A stretch of DNA of 64,000 nucleotides from CAZSNT01 sp964607765 (lineage in GTDB: Bacteria > Verrucomicrobiota > Lentisphaeria > Oligosphaerales > JABHEG01), in the NCBI GenBank assembly GCA_964607765.1, contig CAZSNT010000037.1, positions 3,071 to 67,070 on the forward strand, read 5' to 3'. The notes under the pieces were generated by a model. It searched no databases. It saw only the letters and a program-made list of their open reading frames with translations, and was not told the DNA's origin. Position 1 is the stretch's first letter; each line of letters begins with the position of its first letter. Made by a program: the position numbers and the translations under genes. This document shows positions 44,672 to 53,742 of this stretch, piece after piece.

Positions 44672-46042
44672 ATGATACTGAACCGTGAGTGCAAGAAGCG
44701 GCTTCAGGAATGGATCACGAGCCTGCGACGTAAGCCTTTGGTTCTGCGTGGGGCCCGGCAGGTCGGCAAGTCGACTCTGGTCGAGGCATTTGCCAAGGAA
44801 GCCGGGCTGCGCCTGGTCACAGTCAACTGCGAGAAGAACCGTCAACTCGACCGCGTGTTCGAAAGCCTGGACCTCGGACGCATTCTGCCGGAACTGGAAG
44901 CCGTGGCCGACCAAGGGCCGATCCGAGCCGATTCGCTGCTGTTTCTGGACGAAATTCAGGCCACTCCCCATGCCCTTCAAGCCCTCCGCTACTTCTATGA
45001 AGAACGGCGTGATCTTGCGGTCATTGCTGCGGGCTCACTGCTTGAGTTCGCGCTGAGCAGGCACAGCTTCTCCATGCCGGTTGGGCGGGTTCGGTACCTG
45101 CACATGGGCCCGTTAACGTTCCGTGAGTTTACTCAAGCGCTTGAACCGGACCTAGTTGGACACCTGAGCCGGCTCTGCTTCGAAGCGGCGCTGCCTGACA
45201 CGGCCCACGCCCGACTGTGTTCTCTGCAGCGCCGCTACCTCTACGTTGGGGGCATGCCGGAGGCCGTGGCCGCCTTCAAAGAGACGGGATCCCTTGCCGA
45301 AGCCGCCGATGTCCACCGCGAGATAGTGGAAACCTACATTGACGACTTCGCGAAATACGCTCAGGATCGCGACTTAGTGCTGCTTCAACGGGTGTTCTCG
45401 TCTGTGCCGCGCCTGCTTGGACAGAAGATCAAGTACGTCAACCTTGCCCCTGGAGAACGGGCAGCGGTGGTCCGTCGCATGATCGATCTGTTGGTCAAAG
45501 CACAGGTTGTGCTGCCCGTGTTCCACAGTCACTGTTCCGGCATTCCGCTTGGCGCCGATATCGATGACTCGGTGTTCAAGCTCGCCTTCCTCGATGTCGG
45601 GTTGGCGAATCACTTGTGCGGCCTGGCCTGGAACGCTATCTCGGACATTGACAACAAGCGGCTCGTGAATGAGGGCGGCATGGCCGAGCAGTTCGCGGCT
45701 CAGGAGTTGGCCTGGCAGGGCGCGGGCAAGCCGGCCTTGACCTATTGGCACCGGGAAGGCCGCCGGGGCAATGCCGAAGTCGATTTCACCTTTGCCGCCG
45801 GGGCCATGATCTACCCCGTCGAGGTCAAAGCAGGCAAGAGCGGAACGCTCAAGTCCATCCAGCAGTTCGTCCTTCGCAAGCACGCGCCTCAGGCCGTGCG
45901 CTTCGACCTCAACCCGCCCTCCAGGCAACGCATCTGTCAGGCGGCACGAACAAGGGACGGCGCAGAGGACGTCTCTTACGAGTTACTCTCCCTACCCCTC
46001 TACGCTGCCGGAGAACTCTCTCGTCTCCTCCCCGAGGCATGA
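44672..46042 (+). CDS. AAA ATPase with C-terminal DUF4143 nuclease-like domain
   Basis: 456 residues, GGAGG 5 nt before ATG 44672. The N-terminal ATPase has Walker A in RGARQVGKSTLVEAF and Walker B in LLFLDEIQATP, then the sensor-like IAAGSLLEFAL; FTFREFTQ-like text (GPLTFREFTQAL) marks the family. The C-terminal part (residues about 290-440) contains EQFAAQELAW, the E-V-D-F of EVDFTFAAGAMIYPVEVKAG and a Q-F pattern, typical of the PD-(D/E)XK-like DUF4143 domain. These proteins are abundant in gene-mobile regions, role unresolved. Intracellular. It sits between gene remnants and has its own promoter. Confidence 0.85.
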   Translation: MILNRECKKRLQEWITSLRRKPLVLRGARQVGKSTLVEAFAKEAGLRLVTVNCEKNRQLDRVFESLDLGRILPELEAVADQGPIRADSLLFLDEIQATPHALQALRYFYEERRDLAVIAAGSLLEFALSRHSFSMPVGRVRYLHMGPLTFREFTQALEPDLVGHLSRLCFEAALPDTAHARLCSLQRRYLYVGGMPEAVAAFKETGSLAEAADVHREIVETYIDDFAKYAQDRDLVLLQRVFSSVPRLLGQKIKYVNLAPGERAAVVRRMIDLLVKAQVVLPVFHSHCSGIPLGADIDDSVFKLAFLDVGLANHLCGLAWNAISDIDNKRLVNEGGMAEQFAAQELAWQGAGKPALTYWHREGRRGNAEVDFTFAAGAMIYPVEVKAGKSGTLKSIQQFVLRKHAPQAVRFDLNPPSRQRICQAARTRDGAEDVSYELLSLPLYAAGELSRLLPEA

Positions 46043-46082
46043 GGAGAGGACTCAGTGTGCTGCCGGACCCGCACACCCCGAA

Positions 46083-46214
46083 TCAGCGAGAGCCGACCAG
46101 GCGGACGCGTTCTACGATCACGGATGCGTCGAGCGTGGTGCAGGGGTCGAGCCCGAGGGCACGGATCAGGCCTTGCCAGACGGAGCGGCCGTCTCGCCCA
46201 TCTGCAGCGTCAGA
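46083..46214 (-). pseudogene. 3' tail of a secreted beta-sandwich protein gene
   Basis: The minus strand is open for 43 codons with strongly G/C third positions and reads GRSVWQGLIRALGLDP, then VIVERVRLVG and a stop at 46083. The pattern W-x-G-x-I-x-x-L-x-x-D-P followed by a hydrophobic strand is the usual C-terminal end of carbohydrate-binding sandwiches of secreted PVC proteins. There is no start, so it is a remnant behind the lipoprotein glycosidase gene, which ends at 46237. Confidence 0.5.
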
Positions 46215-46236
46215 TTACACACGTTCATCCGACCAC

Positions 46237-49200
46237 TTAGTCATGGTCTTCCACAAGCTGCAGGTAGAGCAGGTAGTCATGGTCTGACTCAGCAGGCAGC
46301 GCCACGAGTCCGTCTTCGAGTGTGCAGGGGGTGACTTCCATCGTGTCGAGGTCGAGGGCTTTGACCGAGTGCCAGTGTCCGCCACGCAGACGCACCCCCG
46401 GCACAGCCGGTTGCGGAGTCCGCAACCAGCAGGCGCGCTTCCCGCCCAGATTGTGGATGCCGCCTTTGACGTTGCGGAGGTAAACGAGCGCCTGACGGGC
46501 GTCCTGAGCGACCAGCGTCGCGGCCTGCCAACCGGGCAGCGGCTCCACGTATTCGGCCAGCAGGTCGTCAGGCAACGCCTGGGCCGAGGCGTCGATGCGC
46601 ACGGCATACTCTGCGGACTCCGCAACCAGGCGTGTATCGAAGTCGACGCCGCGGCCGAGCAGGCACCAGGCCAGCTTGGCAGCCTGCGCGTTGGCGCTCG
46701 CGTCGTCGGGCATGACCAGCACGGTCCGGGGCCGGCGCCTGACGAAGTCGACCAGTTTCACGCCCAACGCGGCCAGAGCCGGTCTGACATTCCCGAACTG
46801 TGCCATTTCGGACTCGAAGCCGGCTGTCCACAGGAAGGCGCCGTTCGCGCCGCACATCATCGAGAGCCAGATCTGGTCACGTGCGCCGCGCATCGCGAAC
46901 GCCTGAGGCGCCTTCTTCACGTCCTTCTGCCAGCGGTTCTGATTGATGCCGCCTTCACCGGTGTAGAACGGGATTCCCGCTGCCGCAGCCCACTTGCTGC
47001 GAATGAAAATGACCGCGCCGTGGTCTGCCTCCTGCAGTCCGTCGTTGTAGGGATGGTAGCTGAACAAGTCGACGCTGCTGTCGCGCCAGCGCCACGGCTC
47101 GGGCCATCTGTGCGGGCCGGGATTGCCGAGCACGGGCGTACGCGGATCGATGGAGCGGATGTACGCCGCGATGTCGCGACACCACGACATCGGTGGGCGC
47201 ACCATCTCGTTCTCGAACTCGTAGCAGAAGACCGCTTCCTCGCGCGCCAGCACGGGGATGAGCTCGTCCAGATAGGCTTTCTGGCAGCGGATGGCGTCGC
47301 GATTCAGGTAACGCTGGGCAGCGTTCTCGAGTACACGTTTCTCAACGAGGAATCGCGCTCGATGTGGCGGGAGCGCGGCAAGCTGCTCCGGGGTGTAGTG
47401 CGGGAGCGCGATCTTCTCCAGGATATCGCGGCTCACGTACGGGGGTTTGGTGTAGTCCTCGAACAACGCCACGTTGAAGCGCAGCCCACGCTGCCGGCCC
47501 AACTCGAACAGGTGCAGCGTCGCCTTCAGCTGCACAGGATCGACACGGCCGACAATGTCCATGTTCCGGAGCATCAGACGCAGAGCAGTGACGCCGTTGC
47601 GCCGGCAGAGATCGAGGTAATCGACCACTTTGCGTTCCACATCCTCCGGCCAAGGGAACCCGTGCGGGTACGCGTGGGGGCCGCAGGGAAACAGGTCCAC
47701 GGCACGTGTGACGCGCCCCTCCGCATCGGGAAGTCCGGACGGCCAATTCGCGTAGAACCCGCCCAGGGGCAGGAACGGTTCGCCGTCGACCGTGAGGTAA
47801 CCTGCCGGCCCCACGCGGACACGCCCACGCCGGAACCCCACGGTGCGGACTTCGCAAGCGCCCGTGATGCCGTTCTCGTCGCTGAACGTCACCCGATGCC
47901 GCGTCAACGGTTCTGCAGAGCACTTCAGCGTGATAACGCGCCCGCGGCCATCGCGCCGAACTCTCAACACGGAACCGCCTTCGGTCACGTCAACGTCTGG
48001 CGTCGTGCAGCGCACGGGCACAGTGTTTCCGAAAGCGTCCGCACCAGACACCACAACACCGGTCTCCCGTGTGCCGTCGATCGGCTCGAACCGACGCTGC
48101 GGCGCCAGCACGTAGTGATCCAGCTCGGCCGGGCGCACGCACAGCGTACCGGTCCTGAGCGGCGGCATGGCCCTGCCCATGTCGTCGCGCACCCCCACCA
48201 CCCAAACCAGTTCTCGCACCTTGCCCCCGACATCGGGCTGCAGCGTGCCGGGCACGTTCTTGATGCCGCCCGCGCGACAGAACGCGGCCGGGCGCAACCC
48301 GAAGCTCAAGCCCGCGGTGCGGAGTTCGCAGACGAAGGTCGGCTCCGGCGGCAAGCCACGATCTCTTGGCCTGATGTCAGTGATCCGGAAAGACGGCTTG
48401 TGTCCGGCCGTGACGTCGTCGGGAGCGTCGAGGCGAAACGCGCGCGTCCGAGCGCGCGCCAGCACTTCCTGCCGTGTACACACCGGACCGGCCGTGACCA
48501 TGGGCGGCGGCGGCAGGATGCGAACCCAATCGACCTGCACATTGGTGCCGGGCCGATCATTGGTCATGTCCAGCCGGAACGAGCGCATGACTCGCCCGTC
48601 CCAAAAGCCGGGATAGATCTCCGGCAGATCGAACGTCAAGACCTGGAAGTCCGTGCCCTTGACCTTGAAATCGTGGGCCTGGTAGCGCCCCTTGCGGTCG
48701 GTGAAGTAGACCGTCCACTTCGCTTCGCTGCAGTCTTGCCTGACGCGCAGTGCAAGACGGGTGTAGCGGGAACTGTCGATCGCCTCTTCCGGGCTGTCCG
48801 CGTGTCCGGGCGGTTGATGCGCGGGGTTCCCGAACATGACACCCCAGATACAATAGGGGTCTTTGCCGGTTACCGGCACGTTGAGCGTGCCGTCCTTCAC
48901 AGTTACCTCGCCGTAGTGGTGCGGGCGATCCCCCCACGACCGGATGCCGTCCTGGTCGTCTTCGTCGAAGTCCCAGGCATCGCCGTGCGCGGCGGTGGCA
49001 TAGTCGTCCCCCGGCGCCGGCTTGTCCGAGAGCGTGGGGCTGGGCGTGAGTTCCGGTCCCGAGTAGACCGTCACCCGCCTCAAACCGTGCGTCCTGCGGG
49101 GCAGGCGAACCCAGAGCGTATCGCCCGAACGGTACGCCGGCAGGACAACGCCCGGCGTGGCCCCATCGCAAACCCGAACGGTCTCACACGGCCCTGCGAG

Positions 49201-49374
49201 AGGCAGTTTGACCACCAGGCCGTTCCGCGGCGTCCGCGTGCGGACCTCGAACACCTGGCGCCGGCTCGCGCGCTCTTCGCCCCAGGGCAGGAGAACGGGC
49301 GTCCGCACCGGCATTGACGTGCAGCCCGCCGTCAGAAGCACAGCGGCGGCTATCCCGGTTACAGTGTGATGCAT
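46237..49374 (-). CDS. Lipoprotein glycoside hydrolase of clan A type
   Basis: 1045 residues. A lipobox LLTAGC at residues 14-19 shows lipid attachment of Cys 19. Residues 130-290 form a CBM-like sandwich (AWDFDEDDQDGIRSWGD ... TNVQVDWVRI); residues 430-540 an immunoglobulin-like part. The TIM barrel starts near 555 (TVDGEPFLPLGGFYANWP) and has acid/base in FCYEFENEMV (Glu 723) and nucleophile in PFYTGEGGINQ (Glu 807). The rest is beta-rich. It would be anchored in the outer or inner membrane and cut polysaccharide at the cell surface or periplasm. The Shine-Dalgarno before ATG 49374 is weak (AGGGAA). Confidence 0.85.
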   Translation of the reverse strand: MHHTVTGIAAAVLLTAGCTSMPVRTPVLLPWGEERASRRQVFEVRTRTPRNGLVVKLPLAGPCETVRVCDGATPGVVLPAYRSGDTLWVRLPRRTHGLRRVTVYSGPELTPSPTLSDKPAPGDDYATAAHGDAWDFDEDDQDGIRSWGDRPHHYGEVTVKDGTLNVPVTGKDPYCIWGVMFGNPAHQPPGHADSPEEAIDSSRYTRLALRVRQDCSEAKWTVYFTDRKGRYQAHDFKVKGTDFQVLTFDLPEIYPGFWDGRVMRSFRLDMTNDRPGTNVQVDWVRILPPPPMVTAGPVCTRQEVLARARTRAFRLDAPDDVTAGHKPSFRITDIRPRDRGLPPEPTFVCELRTAGLSFGLRPAAFCRAGGIKNVPGTLQPDVGGKVRELVWVVGVRDDMGRAMPPLRTGTLCVRPAELDHYVLAPQRRFEPIDGTRETGVVVSGADAFGNTVPVRCTTPDVDVTEGGSVLRVRRDGRGRVITLKCSAEPLTRHRVTFSDENGITGACEVRTVGFRRGRVRVGPAGYLTVDGEPFLPLGGFYANWPSGLPDAEGRVTRAVDLFPCGPHAYPHGFPWPEDVERKVVDYLDLCRRNGVTALRLMLRNMDIVGRVDPVQLKATLHLFELGRQRGLRFNVALFEDYTKPPYVSRDILEKIALPHYTPEQLAALPPHRARFLVEKRVLENAAQRYLNRDAIRCQKAYLDELIPVLAREEAVFCYEFENEMVRPPMSWCRDIAAYIRSIDPRTPVLGNPGPHRWPEPWRWRDSSVDLFSYHPYNDGLQEADHGAVIFIRSKWAAAAGIPFYTGEGGINQNRWQKDVKKAPQAFAMRGARDQIWLSMMCGANGAFLWTAGFESEMAQFGNVRPALAALGVKLVDFVRRRPRTVLVMPDDASANAQAAKLAWCLLGRGVDFDTRLVAESAEYAVRIDASAQALPDDLLAEYVEPLPGWQAATLVAQDARQALVYLRNVKGGIHNLGGKRACWLRTPQPAVPGVRLRGGHWHSVKALDLDTMEVTPCTLEDGLVALPAESDHDYLLYLQLVEDHD

Positions 49375-49835
49375 GGGGGTTTCCCTGGTGTTCCATCAAT
49401 GTTGGGATGCTGGGATAACGCGGTACCTGCTGAATATGCAGCCATCCCCTGTCCGATCAACCTCGGCGCAGCTCAGAGAGCAGCCACGCGCCCGGCTTCC
49501 GCCGCAGCACGGTCGACCGGAGGCCTGGCCAGGCCAACCGGGCCGCAATGCCTCTGCGCGATCGCATGGTTGTCCGGCAGCCGGGACGGTGGTATTTTCC
49601 CCGCGTCAACCGGAGGAAGGCCACCACCGCACATGATCCTGCCCCCGGTGGCCCTGCCGCTCTGACCGTTCTGCGGCCGCGGAGGGGTTGAGTTCGGGAA
49701 GAAGTTGAGGTGGATTGGGCTTGGTGCCGACAGCGTCGTCGTGAAGGCGCAGGGGACACGCCGGCCGAGGGCCTGATCAGCGACCGGCCTCCCCCGGGCA
49801 TGGCCGCGATTCCGCGCATTGCATCAGGTAAAGAC
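49375..49835. other. Intergenic region between divergent genes
   Basis: About 460 nt that must contain the promoters of the lipoprotein glycosidase and the GNAT-aminotransferase gene. No convincing hexamers or repeats were found. Reading frames here are short and not protein-like. Confidence 0.4.
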
Positions 49836-51566
49836 ATGACAGTGATTTCTCCGCCGCGCATCAGAATCTCCGTGGCAAACGCAGAGGAACGACAGGCCGT
49901 CTATCGCATGCGGCACGAGGTCTACTGCACGGAGCTCGGCCAGTACCAGGAATGCCAGGACGGCAGCCTGCCCGATGCGTCTGATGTCCACAGTCTCTAC
50001 CTCATCGCTTCTGTTGACGGGAAGCTTGTTGGTTTCGTGGGCATCACCCCACCGGACAGCCCCTCCTTCTCGATCGAAAAGCACCTGTCGCGCGACGCGA
50101 TCCCGATGGCGTTGGACAGACACACGTTCGAGGTCCGCGCACTGACCGTGAGGGACTCGCATCGGGGGTCCTCTGTTGCCGGCGCCCTGATGTATGCTGC
50201 GTTCCGCTGGGTGGAATCGCACGGGGGGCGGCGCATCGTCTGTATCGGCCGACGTGAGATCCTCGGCATGTACCTGCGTCTTGGCCTGGAACGGACGGGC
50301 CGGGAGCTGATGTGCGGCGACGTCACCTATGAACTGATGAGCGCAGAAATTGGTGACGTCACCTCGTTACTACGCCGGTTCGGAGCACAGGTTGATCGGA
50401 TAAGGAAACGGCTCGATTGGGACCTGGACATCACCTTTCACAGCCCCAGCGAATGCTACCACGGGGGTGCCTTCTTTGATGCCATAGGGGACCAGTTCGA
50501 CCACATGGAGAGAGTTGATACCGTAATCAACGCGGATGTGCTCGACGCCTGGTTTCCACCGGCCCAGGCGGCCCAGGACGCCCTGCTCTGCCAGTTGCCG
50601 TGGATTATGCGGACGTCGCCACCGACACGTGCTGACGGGCTGGCTGGAACCATCGCGACCGTCCGGGGTCTTGATCGGGACTGCATCCTCACCGACGGCG
50701 GATCTTCGGCGTTGATCTTCCGCGCTTTCCGCCACTGGCTGAACCAGTCGTCAAAGGTCCTGATTCTGGACCCGACGTACGGTGAATACACGCATGTTCT
50801 TGAGCAGATTGTCCGCTGTAAGACGACGCGATTCCCGCTGGAACGAAGCGGCGGCTACCGACTGGATCTGAGGTCGCTGGTGGCACAACTTGCGGAGGGT
50901 TTTGACCTCTTTGTATGGGTCAACCCGAACAGCCCGACGGGCCTGCATGTGGCCAGGCCTGACGTGGAAGCGATCCTCAGAGAGTCGGTTGCGTGCTGCA
51001 GACGCGTATGGATCGATGAGACCTACGTGGAGTATGCCGGGCGGGAGCAATCGCTCGAGGCGTTTGCCGCACAAAGCGAGAACACGATCGTCTGCAAGTC
51101 GATGTCCAAAGTCTATGCCCTGAGTGGGATGCGCGTGGCCTATCTCTGCGCCTCGCCTCACCAGCTCGAGCCGCTGCGAGTTCTCACGCCGCCCTGGTCA
51201 GTCGGTCTCCCCGCCCAGATTGCCGCCACGCATGCACTGCGGGCAGGAGACTACTACAGCATGCGGTATCAGCAGACTCACGAGCTCCGGAACGAATTGG
51301 TCAGCGGGCTGGGGCTCCTTGGCATTACTGAGATCGTCCCGGGAATCGCCAACTTCGTCCTGTTTCACGTTCCTGCGGCAGACAAGAGTGCCGCCTGCAT
51401 TGTGAAGGAATGCCGAGAACAGGGGCTCTTCCTTCGTGACGTATCGGGAATGGGGTCGACCATGGGGGAGCATGCGATACGGATGGCGGTCAAAGATGGG
51501 GAGACAAACCGGCGCATGCTGAGGATACTGGGGGATGTGTTGAGCAAACCGGTTCGGGATCCATAG
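49836..51566 (+). CDS. GNAT acyltransferase fused to a class I/II PLP aminotransferase
   Basis: 576 residues from ATG 49836 (AGGTAAAG upstream; the longer frame to 49710 is not protein-like). Residues 1-155 are a GNAT fold: QAVYRMRHEVYCTELGQY, LVGFVGITPP and the CoA loop region VRDSHRGSSVAGALMYAAF. Residues about 175-576 are a fold-type I aminotransferase close to histidinol-phosphate aminotransferases: LTDGGSSALIFRAF, LILDPTYGEY, WVNPNSPTGLHV, RVWIDETYVEY and the PLP lysine in CKSMSKVYALSGMR (Lys 425). A single chain could aminate a keto or aldehyde group and then acylate the amine. No signal peptide, no biosynthetic neighbours. Both halves keep their key residues. Confidence 0.85.
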   Translation: MTVISPPRIRISVANAEERQAVYRMRHEVYCTELGQYQECQDGSLPDASDVHSLYLIASVDGKLVGFVGITPPDSPSFSIEKHLSRDAIPMALDRHTFEVRALTVRDSHRGSSVAGALMYAAFRWVESHGGRRIVCIGRREILGMYLRLGLERTGRELMCGDVTYELMSAEIGDVTSLLRRFGAQVDRIRKRLDWDLDITFHSPSECYHGGAFFDAIGDQFDHMERVDTVINADVLDAWFPPAQAAQDALLCQLPWIMRTSPPTRADGLAGTIATVRGLDRDCILTDGGSSALIFRAFRHWLNQSSKVLILDPTYGEYTHVLEQIVRCKTTRFPLERSGGYRLDLRSLVAQLAEGFDLFVWVNPNSPTGLHVARPDVEAILRESVACCRRVWIDETYVEYAGREQSLEAFAAQSENTIVCKSMSKVYALSGMRVAYLCASPHQLEPLRVLTPPWSVGLPAQIAATHALRAGDYYSMRYQQTHELRNELVSGLGLLGITEIVPGIANFVLFHVPAADKSAACIVKECREQGLFLRDVSGMGSTMGEHAIRMAVKDGETNRRMLRILGDVLSKPVRDP

Positions 51567-51582
51567 AGCAGAGCTCTGTTCG

Positions 51583-53499
51583 TCATCGCGACGGCTGATC
51601 CACGATACCCGAGATGTCGATCAGGTACATCTGCCGGCCGTCACCACCGTGCGTCGAATCGATAACCACTGTCTTGCCGTCCGGACTGAAGCGCGGGTGC
51701 GTGTCGCAGCGCCATTCTCCGCTGTGGCCGTGGCCAACTTTGAAGTGGCCGAGCCAGAAGCGTTTTCCGGTCGGGACATGATACAGGTACGGATGCTGCC
51801 GGCCACGGTTGTCGGGATAGGTGTCGTTGAGGACCCAGTCCGGGTTCGGCAAGTACGTGTTGTGCCCGTTCTCGGTCATGACGCCTTTGCCCACGATCTC
51901 GACGGTCGGCGTCTTGTCGCGGTAGAGGATGAATCCGCTCCCCAAGTCAGGGCGCCAGCTCCAGGCGAGGATGTGGGTCGGGTCGCGCCAGATGAAGTGG
52001 GACGTGCGCCCGTGAGGGTCGAGAACGTAGACGTCGCTGCCGTCCAGATTGCAGGTCAACATGCGTGTACCGAACCCGCGCCGCCCTTGCCCGCGCCAGC
52101 GGTTCAGGAACTCCAGCCGCGTGCCGTTGGTGTTGATGAGCAAGTGGTTGAAGTAGTGCTTCGCCCCGCTGATGTCGCCGTGCACATGGGGGATGGCGGC
52201 CACATCGGCCAGTGAGACAATGAGTCGAGCTTCCCCCGTCTCCAGGTCGACGCGCACGATACCTGCATCTTTCGGCGCCAGTACATCTCGGCGCGGATCC
52301 GGCAGACCACAGTACCCGTAGCCCGGGCGCATGTCCTGGATGCGACGGAAGTCGGGTGCACAACCGGTCTTGCCGTCGGGCGAGACCGTGTAGACAGGAT
52401 GGGGAATCGTTCTTCTGGCTCCCGTCTTCACATCGAGGATGTGACAGACGAAGCGCCCGTCCTGCCGATCGTTCCACAGCACCTCGCTGTCAGAGCCGGG
52501 ACGCCACTGCAGCATGCAGCCCTGCTGCCAGCACCAGGCGCGAGTCGTGCCGAGCTCGATCCACCTGTCGTTGTCGCGCAGGTCGACCATGCCCACCGTG
52601 ATCTCGTCGTCAGCCCGGGGCGAGCGCCCGTTGAAACCCACTTCCATGCCCAGCACGTAGCGACACGTGGGGTCGAACTGCAGCTTGTCGTAGTAGCCGA
52701 ACCAGTGGAACTTCGGCCCTTTGGTGATGGCACGACAGGGCGGCAGCGGGTGCGTGTCGTCGTACTGGCTCTCCGGAGGATCGGAGAGCCGCAGTTCCTT
52801 GCTGACGGCAGCCATGTCAGCGGCGCTGGGCGCCCTGCCCTGGACACGCACCTGTGAGATCAAGCCATCGAAACCCGTCTTGCGCTCCGCTCCCGGCCGG
52901 TTCCCCACCAGAACAGGCGTCTCGCTTCGGAAAATGCCCGCAGGCACACGGTGGCCAGTTCCCCCGCACGAGTGACCGTTGACGAAGACCGCCATGCGGC
53001 GACCAGGCGTGAACACGCCGGACACCACGTACGGAACGCCGACCTTGAGTTTCTCGTCTGTAAAGAACTCGCGCGCCTTCGCGTCGTAGACGCCGCTTTC
53101 GCTGATGGCAAAGAAGACCCTCCGATCGGGCATGACCCCCAGCTCGTAGGAACGTCCATCCTGACAGCAATGCCACTTGGAGATGAACGGGACCTTCGTC
53201 TTCGGCGTGGTCGAGAGTTGCACGACGGCGGTCAATGTCAGCGCCCCGGCGATCTGCAGACTGCCCCCCTCGCCCTGGCCAAGACTCACCCGGCTCATGT
53301 CAGCGGAACGGAAACGCAGCGCATGCCCGTCCCGAAACGGCACCAGCGCGGGGGCATGGGCGCCGGTTGGGGGCGTCTCCGGCGACCAGGAGAAGCACCC
53401 CTCCTGGGCATGAGCAGTTCCATTGGCCAGCGACATGAGCATACTCCCCGCAAAGATCTGTAGGAAGGACGAGAAAGCTGCTCGGCAACGACAACGCAT
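51583..53499 (-). CDS. Secreted LamG domain plus oligogalacturonate-lyase-like beta-propeller
   Basis: About 638 residues from ATG 53499 (GGAGGAG about 10 nt upstream) with signal peptide MRCRCRAAFSSFLQIFAG...AHA. Residues 30-235 are a concanavalin/LamG sandwich (LTLTAVVQLSTTPKTK, VSGVFTPGRRMAVFVNG, FDGLISQVRVQGRAPS). Residues about 250-638 are a TolB-like seven-bladed propeller with HWFGYYDKLQFDPTCRYV, MLQWRPGSDSEVLWNDRQ, HGDISGAKHYFNHLLIN and HPRFSPDGKTVVIDSTHGG, the layout of oligogalacturonate lyase-like proteins (family PL22 fold). The pattern HYFNHLL suits substrate-binding histidines. Acting on oligo-uronides is plausible but not proven. Convergent with the GNAT-aminotransferase gene. 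Confidence 0.82.
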   Translation of the reverse strand: MRCRCRAAFSSFLQIFAGSMLMSLANGTAHAQEGCFSWSPETPPTGAHAPALVPFRDGHALRFRSADMSRVSLGQGEGGSLQIAGALTLTAVVQLSTTPKTKVPFISKWHCCQDGRSYELGVMPDRRVFFAISESGVYDAKAREFFTDEKLKVGVPYVVSGVFTPGRRMAVFVNGHSCGGTGHRVPAGIFRSETPVLVGNRPGAERKTGFDGLISQVRVQGRAPSAADMAAVSKELRLSDPPESQYDDTHPLPPCRAITKGPKFHWFGYYDKLQFDPTCRYVLGMEVGFNGRSPRADDEITVGMVDLRDNDRWIELGTTRAWCWQQGCMLQWRPGSDSEVLWNDRQDGRFVCHILDVKTGARRTIPHPVYTVSPDGKTGCAPDFRRIQDMRPGYGYCGLPDPRRDVLAPKDAGIVRVDLETGEARLIVSLADVAAIPHVHGDISGAKHYFNHLLINTNGTRLEFLNRWRGQGRRGFGTRMLTCNLDGSDVYVLDPHGRTSHFIWRDPTHILAWSWRPDLGSGFILYRDKTPTVEIVGKGVMTENGHNTYLPNPDWVLNDTYPDNRGRQHPYLYHVPTGKRFWLGHFKVGHGHSGEWRCDTHPRFSPDGKTVVIDSTHGGDGRQMYLIDISGIVDQPSR

Positions 53500-53742
53500 C
53501 TCAGGACTCTCCTCCAATCGAATACCATAGTCTCACGCGGTCATGAAGTCGACGCGGGTCATGGCTGCGGCGACGATGCCGGGCATGATCCCCTATCATA
53601 TCATCTTCTGCCCGAAGACGCACCCGTTCCGGCCAGTCCGCGCCGGGACTGACTGGCCTCAAGTGGGTGCCACATCCGCCGACCAGACTTTCCCTCGGCC
53701 AAGACGATGCTATGTTCGCTCGCCACACAAGGGAAAACACCA

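Noticed and set aside
46369..49317. 982-codon plus-strand open frame
   Set aside because: Antisense of the lipoprotein glycosidase, which has lipobox and catalytic glutamates.
49836..50300. Acyl-homoserine-lactone synthase as the N-domain
   Set aside because: The opening RMRHEVYCTELG recalls such enzymes, but their later conserved residues are not visible; general GNAT is safer.
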